From Arabidopsis thaliana (taxonomy: Eukaryota > Streptophyta > Magnoliopsida > Brassicales > Brassicaceae), in assembly GCF_000001735.4 (NCBI RefSeq), contig NC_003074.8, positions 5,270,101-5,334,100 on the forward strand: a stretch of 64,000 nucleotides of DNA, read 5' to 3'. Each line of letters begins with the position of its first letter. The stretch's first letter is position 1. The translations under genes were made by a program, and so were the position numbers. Positions 1 to 11,674 of this stretch are shown here, piece by piece. The notes beneath the pieces were generated by a model. That model had not been told where the DNA came from, did not search any database, and saw only the letters and a list, made by a program, of their open reading frames with translations.

Positions 1-166
1 CAATACACTCCCACTCCCACATCTCTACATATATATATATATATGCATTTGTTTAGTGTTTGTGATCAATATGGTTTTATTCATTGTTGTGCATAAAAAG
101 ACTTCCCCATTGTTTGCTCCTCCATGTGTAATAACAGCTTGTTGTGTTGTTTTCATTAATTCAAGA

Positions 167-1600
167 TTAAGACATAGATTTTCTCCACCTTGAAGGTGTT
201 GTTCTTCCTTTGACAAGCCTTGTCTTCATATTACCAGGAGTCCGTGGCTCAAATCCTTCACCATTGTCACCAGATTCTTCCTCGCCCTTTTCAACACTAA
301 CACTTCCTCTAATTGACGGTACTAACCCGAGCCTCTTCCACCGGAAAAAACCTTTACTCCCACCACTACTCTTCTTCTCCATAAGCCTCTCCAGCTGGAA
401 ATGCATAGCGCCACACTGACTCTGCAGCCTCACCACATCCTCCCGTAGCCTTCTTATCTCTGCTTGTTGAACATTCATCTCACGTTTAGACAAACACCGC
501 GCTGCAGAACCTCCCTCGAGGTAATGTGAACCAGAAGCGTTTGTTGGACTCCTCGTAGTGCTGCTTATCGAGCTACTATTACAGTCAATGTGACGACTTA
601 GCTTTGTCTGCTCAGTGAACAACACTCCAATGATTGCTCTCACCGGTAAACGATCATTCTGAGCCGCGTGAAGAGCTGCTTCCGGTGATAACTTTCTGCT
701 ATCAATAAGTCTACAAAGTTCCTTCCTTTCTTGCTTCAACACCTGAGGATGTGCCTGCAATAGAATCCAAATCTTGAATTCAGTCTTAATTTTCTATCTC
801 AACTTCAAAGTTTCAAGCTTTATTTATACCTTGAGATATGTATCAATGGCTCGGTACAAGCCATCCTCTGTAGTACGAGCATGGCTAGGAAGAGCTGTGA
901 TTAAGGAAATAAACTCCGGTAAAGCTAAACCACCGTCAACGGCAGCTTCAGCGAGGTAGGAGTCAACAAGCTTGGCCACTTTAACAAGAGCCGCAGCGGT
1001 TTTAACACCTTCACTATCCAATCCAGAAAACTTGTTCACGAGACGCGTCACAAGCTCAATGTCAAGCAAAGTACCAGACGTGTAGCTGAAGGAAGGTATC
1101 ATAAGCTCCTTGAGAGAAGCTTGGTCGAGCTGCCACGATACTCTGGTTTCAAGCTCCGTTAAATAATTCGGATTAGCTCCGACCATTTTCGCTGTCCTGA
1201 GGAGACGGAGGAGGAAATTGCAAGGAACAGAGTCTTTCTCCGGTGGGAGGATTCCGATTAGTGTTTCGACGAAAAACCGTTTCTTCATTACAGATGCAGT
1301 GACGCTCTCTGGCTGTGTGTCATTGTGGTTGTTCTTGGATTCTAAGGAGGTGGAGGAAATAATGGCGGAGACATTGCCGGAGAGATCAGGGAGCCATTTT
1401 GAAGCGTAATGAGCGATGATGGAACCGATAAGGTCTGGTCTGATTCCTTTGGATTTGATGCCGGTGATTGTTTTGACGAAATAGTTCATGTCTTGGATAC
1501 AAGATTCGTCGAAGTAAGTGTAGTACTCCATATCACCGACGAAGGTTTCTTGGCGATTGCCGTAGATGGTGACGGGTTCCGGCGAAAGTGTTTTCTTCAT
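167..1600 (-). CDS. NPH3-domain protein without a BTB domain
   Basis: Two exons on the minus strand: 1600-830 and 754-167, joined in phase 0 (exon 1 ends DTYLK, exon 2 begins AHPQV). They encode about 452 aa. The NPH3 domain occupies roughly residues 20-330. It is recognised from the early stretch around FVGDMEYYTYFDESCIQDMN, the GILPPEKDSVPCNFLLRLLR segment and the strongly conserved YRAIDTYLKAHP, which spans the splice junction. A heptad-like coiled coil follows near residues 350-390 (AEIRRLREDVVRLQ), then a basic Ser/Thr-rich tail. Family members usually carry an N-terminal BTB domain that binds CUL3 and are about 600 aa. Here the first in-frame ATG sits almost directly before the NPH3 domain, so the BTB is absent. 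The family acts at the plasma membrane in phototropin and auxin-related signalling; the role of this member is not inferable. Probably AT3G15570 (recollection). Confidence 0.9.
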
Positions 1601-3974
1601 TTGTTTCGAGTTTTTTTCTTCACAGTGAGCTCTCGATGTGTAGTGTAGTAGAAGATGATTTTCTATAGAAGAGAGCAAAGTGAAGTGATGGTCTTTTTAT
1701 TTAAAGTTTGGTTTTATGGTTTTTTGCTCGAAAAGCTCATCACAGAACATAATCATGACTTCCACAGAATTTCAAAAAGTTTTGCGATTTTTAGAAACTA
1801 ACGAACGAATTAGTTAGATTTCATTTTCGTGAAAAATTGATAAACATAATATTTATTGATACATTGTAGCTGCCTAATAGTGACCGACAATCAAATCGTA
1901 ACATTTTTTCTGATTTAAAATTGAAAAAAAAATATTTCGTTCAGATAGAATTATTGACTATTAAAAAAAAAAAAAATGACTACATGAAAAAGTATTTTAT
2001 TATATTTTCGGATTCAAATTTATATAGGTTCCATGCAAAAAAAATAAAATATATGTATGCTAAAACATCGTTTGATTAAAAAGAAATTAAAAATTGAGGG
2101 TTACTAGAATGATATGAATATGCAAAGATGTATTGAAGATTATCCATTATGTAGCATAGATTTTACTCTGTATTATGAATTCAGCTGAATAAGAATATAT
2201 GTATAATGATCTAAATATGTGCTACGGTTTTGATTAGAGATAATCCTAATGTGAGAGGATTGAGAGGTTGTGGAGGAAGATAGGGATAAGAGAAGGATGA
2301 AGACAATTTCCCTTGATTTGCCTTGTATATTAAAAACAATTATAGAGATATTTTACCTTATATATATGACAAAGAGAATGAAATTAATGCATAGACTTGT
2401 CATTGTCTTACTCTGAGATGCTAAATGGCATTTGTATTCTAGTGTTAACCAATTAATTACTATATACAGTGAACGATTTTTAGTTACATTCTTAGTTTTG
2501 ATTCTGACTGTAAACTAAACTCCATCATTATGGTTTAATTTGGTTTTGGTCGTCTAAGATAAGAATTACCTAAAAAGGATCATTTCGTTTGACACATTTT
2601 CAAACAGTAACTGTTTTGTATAGATTTTTTCATAAATCATAACACACGAAGTACATTCACGAACGACTACAATTTTGACCGTGGAAAGAGACTAACTAGA
2701 TAAGCTTCTATGCATTTAGCTAAAAAAAACCAATATTTCGAAGAAGACAAATAAATCATAGTCTCTCTGTTTCGATATTTTGTAATATCCTTCTCTCCAT
2801 GTGATTTGTAAATAAGACGACAATGAATGGTCCCGTTTTAGAATATCATGACCATATGCCGGTTGTATTATCACAATTCACAACCATACGTACATGCCAA
2901 AAATAAGATTCTCTCTTCCTTTTCTTTTTTATTCCCATTGCACATTCATTATCACATCACATCACGAGTGCGAAATCATACCAACCGGTTTAGCCCATTA
3001 AAGGCCCATTTACAGATATGGGTTTGGCTGTTCTTTGTTTTTTTTTTTTACTTTCCTTGACATAAAGTTATATTCACTCATCTTTTATGTAAATCAAGAG
3101 CTAAATAACTCCAACCTCTAGACAAGGCTGGTTTTTCTTCTTCTCTCCAGAGGTTTCAGAACAAAGCTTATACCTTTTGGGCACACATTTGAAAGCACTG
3201 AAAACCGTTCATGGTTTTGGAATTTGTCACCAAAATTTTCTGCCTTGAGACATTTGAAGGATGCAAGCACATTTGATTATGTTGGCTTTTGATGGTAATG
3301 AAAAGTATACCTTTGTTCAGAAGAAGAGCCTCTATTTTCTTAAAAGAAGATTGGAGTTCTTGAATGCACAAGCCATTATGTAATTAGAAGCCAGAAAAGG
3401 TGTAAGAACAGAAAAAATAGCCACAATACAAATATATAAACACTAGGCATTTACCATCAGAAATTGCGAATATGTTAACTCTATACTTGGAAAGATTATC
3501 CAGATATCAGACAGACAATACATGTGTATACTCTTCCACACTGTTTCCTCTATATTCTTCCAAGTTTTTGTTTAGTGTTTTACCTTTACAATGTCAAGTC
3601 TTATTTCTTATGTTTGTAGCCCAGAGCCTGAACCAGAATCTAATAAAGATACCAAAAGTAGCCAGAACTATTTGCCGGTTGGTGGCCACTTCGTGGTGCT
3701 TGCTGGAGAGGAAGCACAAAACTCTTCCCCTAGTAAAACAATCCATTGGTCTTTTGCATTTTCAGGAAGATAAACAATGATGACAAAGAGAGCGTTAAGG
3801 GGAAATACTAGTTGGAACTGAGACTGTAGTAGAACGATTGTGCACAGATGAACAAAGTCTAAGGATAAAACAAGCAGCAGTCATATAAAGCTTAACAAGT
3901 GTTTGATGTCTTTTGATGTAGTGAACATCTTATGTTTAAAGTATATGTACACAGACACTAACATCATTATTGGA
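1601..3974. other. Intergenic region, NPH3 promoter and ATG8I 3' side
   Basis: AT-rich spacer of 2.4 kb between two minus-strand genes. It contains homopolymer A/T runs and short open frames with no recognisable domain. A GGCCCA motif lies near 3003-3008. No RNA gene or repeat was recognised. The part nearest 3975 should include the ATG8I 3' UTR. Confidence 0.5.
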
Positions 3975-4900
3975 TCAACCAAAGGTTTTCTCACTGCTAT
4001 AGCACATGTAAACGAATCCATCATCATCTTTGTAAGATTCGTAGACCGAGTCCATCAGAGCAGCTGCAGAGAAAAGGAAACACAGAAGACATCAAACAAA
4101 CTATTCCTAGAAAAAGCCTAGAAGCAAAACCCAATTGAAGCAGAAACTCACCAGTTTGAGGGAGAGTGTTGTTGACAAACACGAATAAGGCTTTACCAGG
4201 AGACAAATGTAACCTAGCACTCAATATGTAGATGAATTGGCCAACTGACATATCTCTTGGAACCAGAAACCTAACATTCAAAGACAACTCTCAGATCATA
4301 TTGAAACCACTTATTCAAATCAAAAGTGATAACTTTGAAACTAAATCAGCTATTTAACTCCTAAAAATGTGTATGAATCTTTGAAGTTATAGGATAAATT
4401 AGCTTTCAGTAAAGCATAAATTGAACCAAAGATGATTTTGGTAATCAAACAAGTCATAAGCTAGGCAAGACGAGATCATCAAAATCTTAAGATGAGAAAT
4501 TTTTACTTCTTTTTCTCGATGGCAGGCAGATCCGTTTTGCAATACTTCTCAGCAATTACCTACAAAATTATCCAATTCTCAGAAAAATTTCCAGGTTTAG
4601 AAGTTCATTGTCATTGAACATAAACAAACAAAATCATCTTCTCGGGTACATCGGATAATTGAAGAGATCGGAGGAATCAATTTGAAAAGGAATTAGAATT
4701 GAGCTGGATATATACTTACTGGAATCCGAGTAGGGTACTTAGCGATTATCTCCCGCGACTCCGCGAGCCTTTCATCTGCAGATAAGAGATAAGGTTATTG
4801 ATTACTTTCGTTTTTAATCAACCAGAGAACAATTAGAGAACGGTGATCGATCTTGAGATAGAAACGAACCCAACGTGTATTGTTCCTTGAACGATTTCAT
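3975..4900 (-). CDS. ATG8I: Autophagy ubiquitin-like protein ATG8I
   Basis: Five short exons spell an ATG8 of about 115 aa. It begins [19 protein letters not shown] (start codon 4900-4898), continues through [16 protein letters not shown] and [17 protein letters not shown], and ends [13 protein letters not shown] followed directly by the stop codon at 3977-3975. ATG8 is conjugated to phosphatidylethanolamine and decorates autophagosomes. The N-terminal helices, the ubiquitin fold and the hydrophobic surface that binds AIM motifs are all represented. Most plant ATG8s end with extra residues that ATG4 removes to expose glycine. This one ends at the glycine itself, the known hallmark of the ATG8H/ATG8I subgroup. 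Exons are small (about 10-40 codons each). Probably AT3G15580 (recollection). Confidence 0.93.
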
Positions 4901-5048
4901 CTTCTTCGACCGCCCGGAGATTTCTTCGTCGTGTGTGTTTTTGTCTCCGTCTCTCAAAAGCAAGCGGCGAAGTCAAAAGGAATAATTGAGAAAATAGAAA
5001 TTTAAACTAGAGATTAATTATTTGACGTATCGTTAAGGTAACAACAAA

Positions 5049-5053
5049 GCGGG

Positions 5054-5096
<43 letters not shown>

Positions 5097-5121
5097 GCGT
5101 GTTCGATCCACGCTCACCGCA
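5049..5121 (+). tRNA. tRNA-Phe (anticodon GAA)
   Basis: A complete 73-nt cloverleaf with no intron. The acceptor 5' arm is GCGGGGA and the D-arm AGCTCAGTTGGGAGAGC. The anticodon stem-loop is CAGACTGAAGATCTG with anticodon GAA, and the T-arm is GCGTGTTCGATCCACGC. The discriminator base is A. The acceptor pair 5-68 is G-A, a mismatch also present in the classic wheat-germ tRNA-Phe. Plant pol III context is present: a CAA-type element (AACAACAAAG) just upstream and T-runs (TTTTTGTATTTTTC) directly downstream as terminator. Confidence 0.97.
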
Positions 5122-5467
5122 TTTTTGTATTTTTCAATTCTCTTATAATCTGCTGGGTCCCACGTCATTGGATATACCCAACCCGGTTCATGTCGGCTCT
5201 GATGTGTTTATTTATTTACGGTTCAACTTCTCGGTTTCGTCTTCCAATTTCTACTAGTCTAGTTTTTGCTTCGGTTCGATAATTTTTTCCACGTACCTCT
5301 AGTCCAGTTCAATTTTATTCCAGTTTATGTCACTTACAAAAAACCACAGGAACACAAACTCAAAAATGAGAAACTTTGGAAGAAAAACGAATCCTCTGTT
5401 TATTATTTCCTAGCTTGGAAGCAACCAGAACAAACACTTAACAGCTCAATACATAAGATGATTATCG

Positions 5468-7558
5468 TTATATGTCAAGTAAAACAGACACTGGACACTT
5501 TTTAAACGGATTAACCTGAGCCAGTTTCGCAGCTAGACTCTTGTTCGGGAACACATTGTCTGCCTTCATCCTCTCAATCATCCCGTAAGCAGGAGTTTTG
5601 GCGTTGATATAAGCCAGGAGCACGGTTTCATACTGCATAAGCTGAGCTGCATAGCTTGCCCTTTTCATTTTCATGAATACCTTCTCTGTGTTATGAACAT
5701 CGCCTCTTTTTGCATATTCTTCAAGAATCGCCATGTAAGTAGTGAACATAGGTCTCATCTTATTATCCTTTGTAGCTCTGTTCAATATCAACTCAGCTTT
5801 TCCAACTTCTCCTGCTTTGATGTATAGCTTCACAAGCGCGTGCCATGTCGACGGCCCAATCGCAATCCCTGCATTTCCCATTCTTTTAACCAGATCTCTG
5901 CCTTTTGCTAGCATCTTGTTCTCTGTGTATATCTCCATGAGGGCAAAATATGGCATCATAGGGAAAATTTTGTATTTCTCCACAAGTCTCTCAAACACTG
6001 CCTCTGCTTCTTCGACTTCCTTCAGCTTTCCCCATGCTTTAATGGCAGAAATGCAATTATCGTATCTCGGATTTTGATCAACAAACCTACTCAGTCTTCT
6101 CACATTGTCACTGTCTCCTATGTCTGCATAAAGTGGGAGTAATGACCGGCACACCCATGGAGTTTGTTGCAAACCTTTCCCTTCTATCTCCTTCATAAGG
6201 TCTTGTGCTCTTTCTTTAAGCCCCGCTCTTATGTAGTACTTAGCCAGAATAGACTGCAGTTCAGGATCTAGTTCGATGCCTTCTTCCTTAATTGTCTCCA
6301 CGATCTTCTCCATTCCAGTTATGTCTCCGGCTAAACCTTTACTATTGATTAAAAAATGATAGGTAGCACGACTCGGCTTGATGTTTTCTCTCTCCATTAG
6401 CAACAAAACATCACTTATCTTCTTTCTATCATGCATACTGTAGAGGAGAAGCAGCTGGTTGCAAGCAAACACACTTGTTGGAAATTTTAGCTCTTTCATT
6501 TTGTTGAAAATGTCTTCAGCTTTATTTACATGATGCTTAAGTACACAATTTGCCAGCAGGGTTCTGTATACTACTTCTCCCCTAGAAGATTCTGGAATAT
6601 CTTTCAAAAAGATTTCAGCTTTTTGTAAACTATGTACCTTGGCCACCAAATCCAACTGAGAAGCATAATTTGCCTCTGTGAACTCAAACTGCGTATTAGC
6701 TCCCAACCACTCCCACAACTGCAAATGCCAAAGCCCAAGCAAAGACATACACATTAAGAGGGTGATAGAGACAGAACAATAAAAGATTTGGCAAAGTGTA
6801 AAATGAGAACATATTTACCTGCAAACACATAGCATAGGATTTGCGTTTACGCAGATTGTGTATAGCAAGAGTAACCTCAGCTTGACTCAAATCTTTTCCT
6901 TCTTTGACCCATTTTTCAAGAACATGTTTCACTGATTTATAAGCAACAATGGATTCGTACAGCTCAGATTGACCTCTTTTCTTAGTTGGTTTCCCACCAT
7001 CTTTCGAATGCTTCTCTTCAATTTCAAGATCATCATTGTCACTACCAAGTTCAGGCTCGAACAAAGAATCATCATCAACAACTCCCTCTGGTACATCCCC
7101 AGAAACAGGAACCGCCTCCTCTGATTCAGACAGCTCCTCTTCCCTAACTACCTCATCTCCTTTATCTTTAGCATCAGCTATAGAAGAAAGCTTGTGGATG
7201 CCAAAGAACCGTGAAAACACATCTCTTGCGGAATAAAGTCTGACTAAACCTTGAGGTTTGCTATAAATCAATCCAAATGATTTAAAGACCCGTTCTTTAT
7301 CACCACCACTTGATACTTCTAATTTACTGACCGCACCAAACGAAGAAGGTGCAAAGTTATATCTTTGACTCCTAAATGACACAATCAAGTAAAAAATAAA
7401 ACTTTCAATTCAAATAAATCATAACAAACCCCATAAGAGAAGATCTAATTTGCTTGCTGCTAAACCACACACAAGAGCTCTAAAAATTGAAAAAAAAAAC
7501 CAAAATTTATAAATTAGAAAGCTTTTTACCTTTGGAGAATCCTCGAAAGCGAATACAT
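5468..7558 (-). CDS. P-class pentatricopeptide repeat (PPR) protein, organellar
   Basis: Three exons on the minus strand. A 29-nt first exon starts at 7558 and encodes MYSLSRILQ. It is spliced to an exon from about 7376 down to about 6819, and then to the large exon from about 6720 to the stop at 5468. The total is about 610 aa. The N-terminus is basic and Ser-rich, fitting a mitochondrial or plastid targeting peptide. An acidic linker follows at about residues 80-150 (EEELSESEEAVPVSGD). From about residue 200, degenerate 35-aa PPR helical pairs follow, such as AEDIFNKMKELKFPTSVFAC, GKAELILNRATK and NTEKVFMKMKRA. P-class PPR proteins bind organellar RNA. No DYW or E motif is present, so RNA stability or processing is more likely than editing. 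The transposon begins about 300 bp upstream of the start codon. Probably AT3G15590 (recollection). Confidence 0.9.
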
Positions 7559-7856
7559 AACTTCCTTCAATCAATTGAGGTTAGGATCCTGAAAAGCAAC
7601 ACAACACAAATAAGAGTCGACAGTGATAGTATCAACAATCATTTTAACAAGCCGTAAGAATCTTCTAGTAGAATAAACACAAAAGACAGAGAAAATTCGG
7701 TGAATTTCAGAATCTGAAATGGAAGCTGCTGAAACGCTAAACCCAGAAATGGAGACGTATGAGAGAATTACGATTTCGAGGGATTTTTTCGCCGGAGCCG
7801 GAGAACAGTGATCCCTAATTACTTTCAGGGTTTAATGTCTCTGCTAGGGTTTATAC

Positions 7857-7865
7857 GTGCCAAGG
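7857..7865 (+). repeat. Left target-site duplication of the MULE (GTGCCAAGG)
   Basis: Nine bases identical to 16633-16641. A 9-bp duplication is the typical Mutator-superfamily target-site length. The base preceding each copy is also C, giving a 10-bp direct repeat. Confidence 0.8.
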
Positions 7866-8356
7866 GGACCAAATTCTCAGCGGCTCCTCTTGGTTGAAGA
7901 GTAATCTCATATACTCTTTTTATAAAAATTTGTTTTTGATTTTTTTTATTCCGTAAACGAAGTAAATTACTCAGAAAACCCTAAGAATATTGCTTAATTA
8001 CAACCCAACCAGGGCAAATGGATCCTAAAATAATCCAAGTCCACTGTTTTCGGGTCAAATCCAAATAAAACCCTAATTCCCCTAATTCTCTGCGGTAAAA
8101 TCGATTCACATCTCTTTTCCTTTGTTTCTTCTTTATTTCTTCACTGTAAAATCCAGTAAAATCATTCTCAATTCTCGTCAACGACAACAATATAACTGTT
8201 CGTCGATCTTGGTATATCTACAGGAAACTAAGAAATTGGGGTAAGTGATTTAACTGTTCGTCGATTTGATTCGAGTTGTTTCAGATTGGGTTTTGTGATC
8301 GAAATTGATTGAAGAGTAGTGCTAATCCAAATGATTTTGTTTGTAGGTTTGGAGAA

Positions 8357-11317
8357 ATGGCTCGAACAAAGAACGCATGTGTGCCGTTGGCGGTGGCGTC
8401 CGCGGCGGAGGTGGTGGTTTCACAGACAATCAATGACGAAGTAGTAGTAGCGTCGGCTGTTGAAGTGGATTCTGAAGCAACAAATTCAATCTCTAACGAC
8501 GATAGAGCGGTATGAACTTTAAACTTTACACAATTAGAAAAGTATAACTATGTATGAATTTGGTATATCTTTGTTGATATTGTAACTTAGAAATTTTAAA
8601 AAGTATATCTATGTATAAATTAGTATATCTATGCATAAATTGAGTATATCTATTTTGAATCTAACTTAGAAATTTTCGAAACTAAAAACTAGGTATATCT
8701 ATGTTCGAATATAACTTACATATTTTAGAGACTAAACAATATATCTATGTATAAATTAGGTATATCTATGCTGATTTCTACCTTTAAATTATATGAAACT
8801 AAAAAGTATATCTATATTTAAACTAGGTATATCTATGTTCGAATATAACTTAGATATTTTAGAGACTAAAAGGTATATCTATTTTCAAATTAGGTATATC
8901 TATGCTGATTTCTACCATTAAATTATACGAAACTAAAATGTATATCTATATTGAAACTAGGTATATCTAAACTTGAATTTAACTTATAAATTTTCAAAAC
9001 TAAAATGTATATCTATGTATAAACTAGGTATATCTATATTCGAATCTAACTTATAAATTTTCAAAACTAAAAGGTATATCTATGTATAATCTAGGTATAT
9101 CTATGTTGATTGCAGGATTCTGATGAGGAAACTGAAGCTCTTCAACCTCTTAAAATGTACTTCGGTCCGAGTGAGTATACAAAGCCATTCAAGATTACAG
9201 CAAAGTGTTATCTTCATAAGGCAGTCGGATTATTGGAGACTCATCTTAAAGAGTCTGAGTTGAAGTGGTTTTTGGAGCACCCACAATTCAAACACTTCTT
9301 CCACATGCATAAGGATCCAAATCATAAGGTGATGGGTATGTGGCTGTTATTTCTTCGTACAACATGTTTAGATAAGAAGAAGGAAGTATGGTTTATTGTC
9401 AATGGCGTACCGATCCGGTATTCTCTCGAAGAATTTGCACTTATGTCAGGATTATACTGCCATAATTATCCCAAACCCTTGGACAGCTTGGGCTGTACCA
9501 CTTTTGCTGGCAAGATGTTTGGACTCGGAGCAACAGTTCAGTATCTTGATGTGGAGAATAAGTTATTGTCTATGAAAAAACCTTCTGATGCTCGTCTGAG
9601 GGTAGCTGTACTATATTTTTTATGTAGTGTAATCGTTGGAAAGGGTAAGACAGGACCAAACGCACCAAATGTGGAGAAGTTCTTCCTTAGGGCTGTGGCT
9701 GATCTAGAGTTGTGCAAAACATTTCCGTGGGGAAGATTTGCATTTGAAAAAAATGTGAAAGACATTTTCTATCTGATGAAAAAGTGCAATGGAGTAGTTG
9801 GTCCACAAAAGGTGTTTCCTAGTTTTGTTATGCCTTTGGAGGTATGTCATTTCATTATGCATTTATGAATTGTTTTAAGAAAGTTAAACTGTGTACAACT
9901 GTGTTTTTATTAGCAGTTATACTTATTAGTTTTTGAAAAATCTTGTATTGTTTTTATGTAGTATCTAGCATTTGAGGCGATCCCAGTTCTCAGGGAAAAT
10001 TTCTGCGAAGATATTGAATCCGCAGATCCTCAGTGTCCCCGGATGTGTAAAATGAAGTTTAAATCAAGCACTATGAAAGGGTTTCCAATGTCAGATGTGT
10101 ATGACAAACTCGGTACAACTAAGGTTAGTGATGACATATTTATTAGTTATCTATCATGTATCATGTATGTTCTATCATGTATGCTATATTAATTACTTTC
10201 TTATCATGCACAGGACATTCAGAGTATCTTGGCTCCAACTCCTGATGAGAAGCTACTTTTGGAAAGAATTATGGATAAAGAGTGTGGAGTGAATGATGTC
10301 GATGATCTAATAGCTGATGGTTGGAAGAAACGTCTAGTTGATGAGGAGAGGACTATATGTTTTGAACCGTTGTTCAATGAAGATGTAGCACACCGGAGCT
10401 TTGTGGCTAATAAAGCTCCGTCTACTGTGGTAAAAGCTCCAAGAAAAGCCGCAGTGGAAAAGAAAGGCAAGGGAAAGGCTGCTGCAGCTCTGACTAGTCC
10501 AAGTGATGAAGGTTTGACTAGTCCAAGTGATGAAGGTTTGACTGAGGTTGTAAACGAAATGAAGAATTTGATGGAGAATGGATTTAAGTCCATGAACAAG
10601 AGGATGAAAGATTTCAGTAAGAAGTATGAAGAGCAAGATAAAAGACTGAAACTGTTGGAAGCTGCAATCAAATCAATTCAATCAGGCATTAGAACTGAAG
10701 ACGCTTGTGGTTCAAAGGAGATTGATGATAAAGAAAACGAGCTGGAGGAAGGGAGTGATGCAGAGACTGAGATAGACAAAGAGGTGGCTCAAGGTGATAA
10801 GGAGAGAGAGGTTGGAGAAACAGAGACTGAGATAGACAAAGAGGTGGTTCAATGTGACAGTGATAAGGAGGTGGCTGAAAGTGAGATTGGGGTGGCTGAA
10901 AGTGAGAAGGACAAAGAGGTGCCTCAAGATGATGAGATGGATGGAGGTAAGGTGGCTGAGAGTGATGGAGAGATGGATGGAGAGAAGGACAAAGAGGTGC
11001 CTGAAGATGATGAGATGGATGGAGAGAAGGAGAAAGAGGTGGCTGAGCCAAGTGAGATTGGGATGCCTGAAAGTGAGAAGGACATAGAGGTGGCTGATAG
11101 TGAGAAGGAGAAAGAGGTGCCTCAAGATGCTAAGGTGGCTGAGCCAAGTAAGAAGCGAGGAAAGGCACATGAGGATGGAGATGATCCTAGTGAAGAGGTA
11201 GTTAAAAAGCCTAAGGTGGTCAAGAAGCTGGCAGAGTCGAGGACGGATGCTAAGCCGGTGTATCGGAGTCCTACAATGACGAGGTATAGGAGGAAAAAGA
11301 CAAAGAAGAATGTTTAA
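8357..11317 (+). CDS. Transposon-encoded DUF1985 / coiled-coil / acidic-repeat protein
   Basis: Four exons join in phase 0: 8357-8509, 9116-9841, 9962-10123 and 10214-11317, giving about 714 aa. A leader intron ends just before the ATG (TTTGTAG acceptor at about 8346). Exon 2 holds a DUF1985 domain, typical of proteins carried by Arabidopsis MULEs. Markers are YFGPSEYTKPFKITAKCYLH, HFFHMHKDPNHKVMGMWLLF and GVPIRYSLEEFALMSGLYC. Exon 4 encodes a basic Ala/Lys linker, a perfect 24-bp tandem duplication (LTSPSDEG twice), a coiled coil (EVVNEMKNLMENGFKSMNKR) and a long acidic region of near-repeats (EKDKEVPQDDEMDG and variants). It ends in a basic tail (MTRYRRKKTKKNV). DUF1985 proteins are often joined to a Ulp1-type protease; none is present here. 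The role is unknown. A DNA- or chromatin-binding accessory protein is possible by analogy with VANDAL elements only. Confidence 0.85.
8510..9115 (+). repeat. Tandem motif array in intron 1 of the DUF1985 gene
   Basis: The 606-bp intron is built from about eight degenerate 67-bp units. Each unit carries the motif GTATATCTA twice, with spacing alternating about 21 and 46 bp. I count 15 exact copies plus near-copies such as AATATATCTA and GTATAACTA. All point the same way, commonly as AGGTATATCTATG. The donor (GCG|GTATGA) and acceptor (TTGATTGCAG) of the intron are intact. Confidence 0.9.
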
Positions 11318-11674
11318 GCAATTTCAACTCTTGGTTTGTTTTAAGTATAACTATGTTGGTTGTTGAAAACTTGGTACATCTGTTCGAACTTGGTACTTGG
11401 TTTTTTTTTGTATTTCTCCTTAAGCTTTTGAAAACTTGGTACAACTGTTGAACATGTTTATTAGGGTTTTTGTTTTATTTTGGTATATCTACTTATGTTT
11501 TGTAACACTAGGTATAATTATATGTTTTTGTAATTGATAAGAAAAGAATTTTAACCGAAATAACTAGATTCAACACAACACTTAGTCTTTATAATTAGAT
11601 TCATATCCATTCATCACATCAAATTCAACACTTAGTCTTCATAATTAAACATTACAACACTTACGCTTGAATTT
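11318..11674. other. Non-coding spacer inside the MULE with scattered motif variants
   Basis: The 3' side of the DUF1985 gene. It carries GGTATATCTA at about 11482, GGTATAATTA at about 11511 and weaker forms (GGTACAACTG, AGTATAACTA). The convergent GRF gene ends at 11675. Confidence 0.6.

Noticed and set aside
7719-7811. 30-codon plus-strand frame starting MEAAETLNPEMETYER near the PPR promoter
   Set aside because: It lies in the PPR leader/promoter on the opposite strand, with no homology or splice support that I can see.
10689-11170. Long minus-strand open frames rich in Leu/Ser/His
   Set aside because: They are antisense shadows of the Glu/Lys/Val acidic repeats of the DUF1985 gene and contain no domain.
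8357-11317. Ulp1-type cysteine protease fused to DUF1985
   Set aside because: Many DUF1985 transposon genes carry one, but no His-Asp-Cys protease motifs are present in any exon here.
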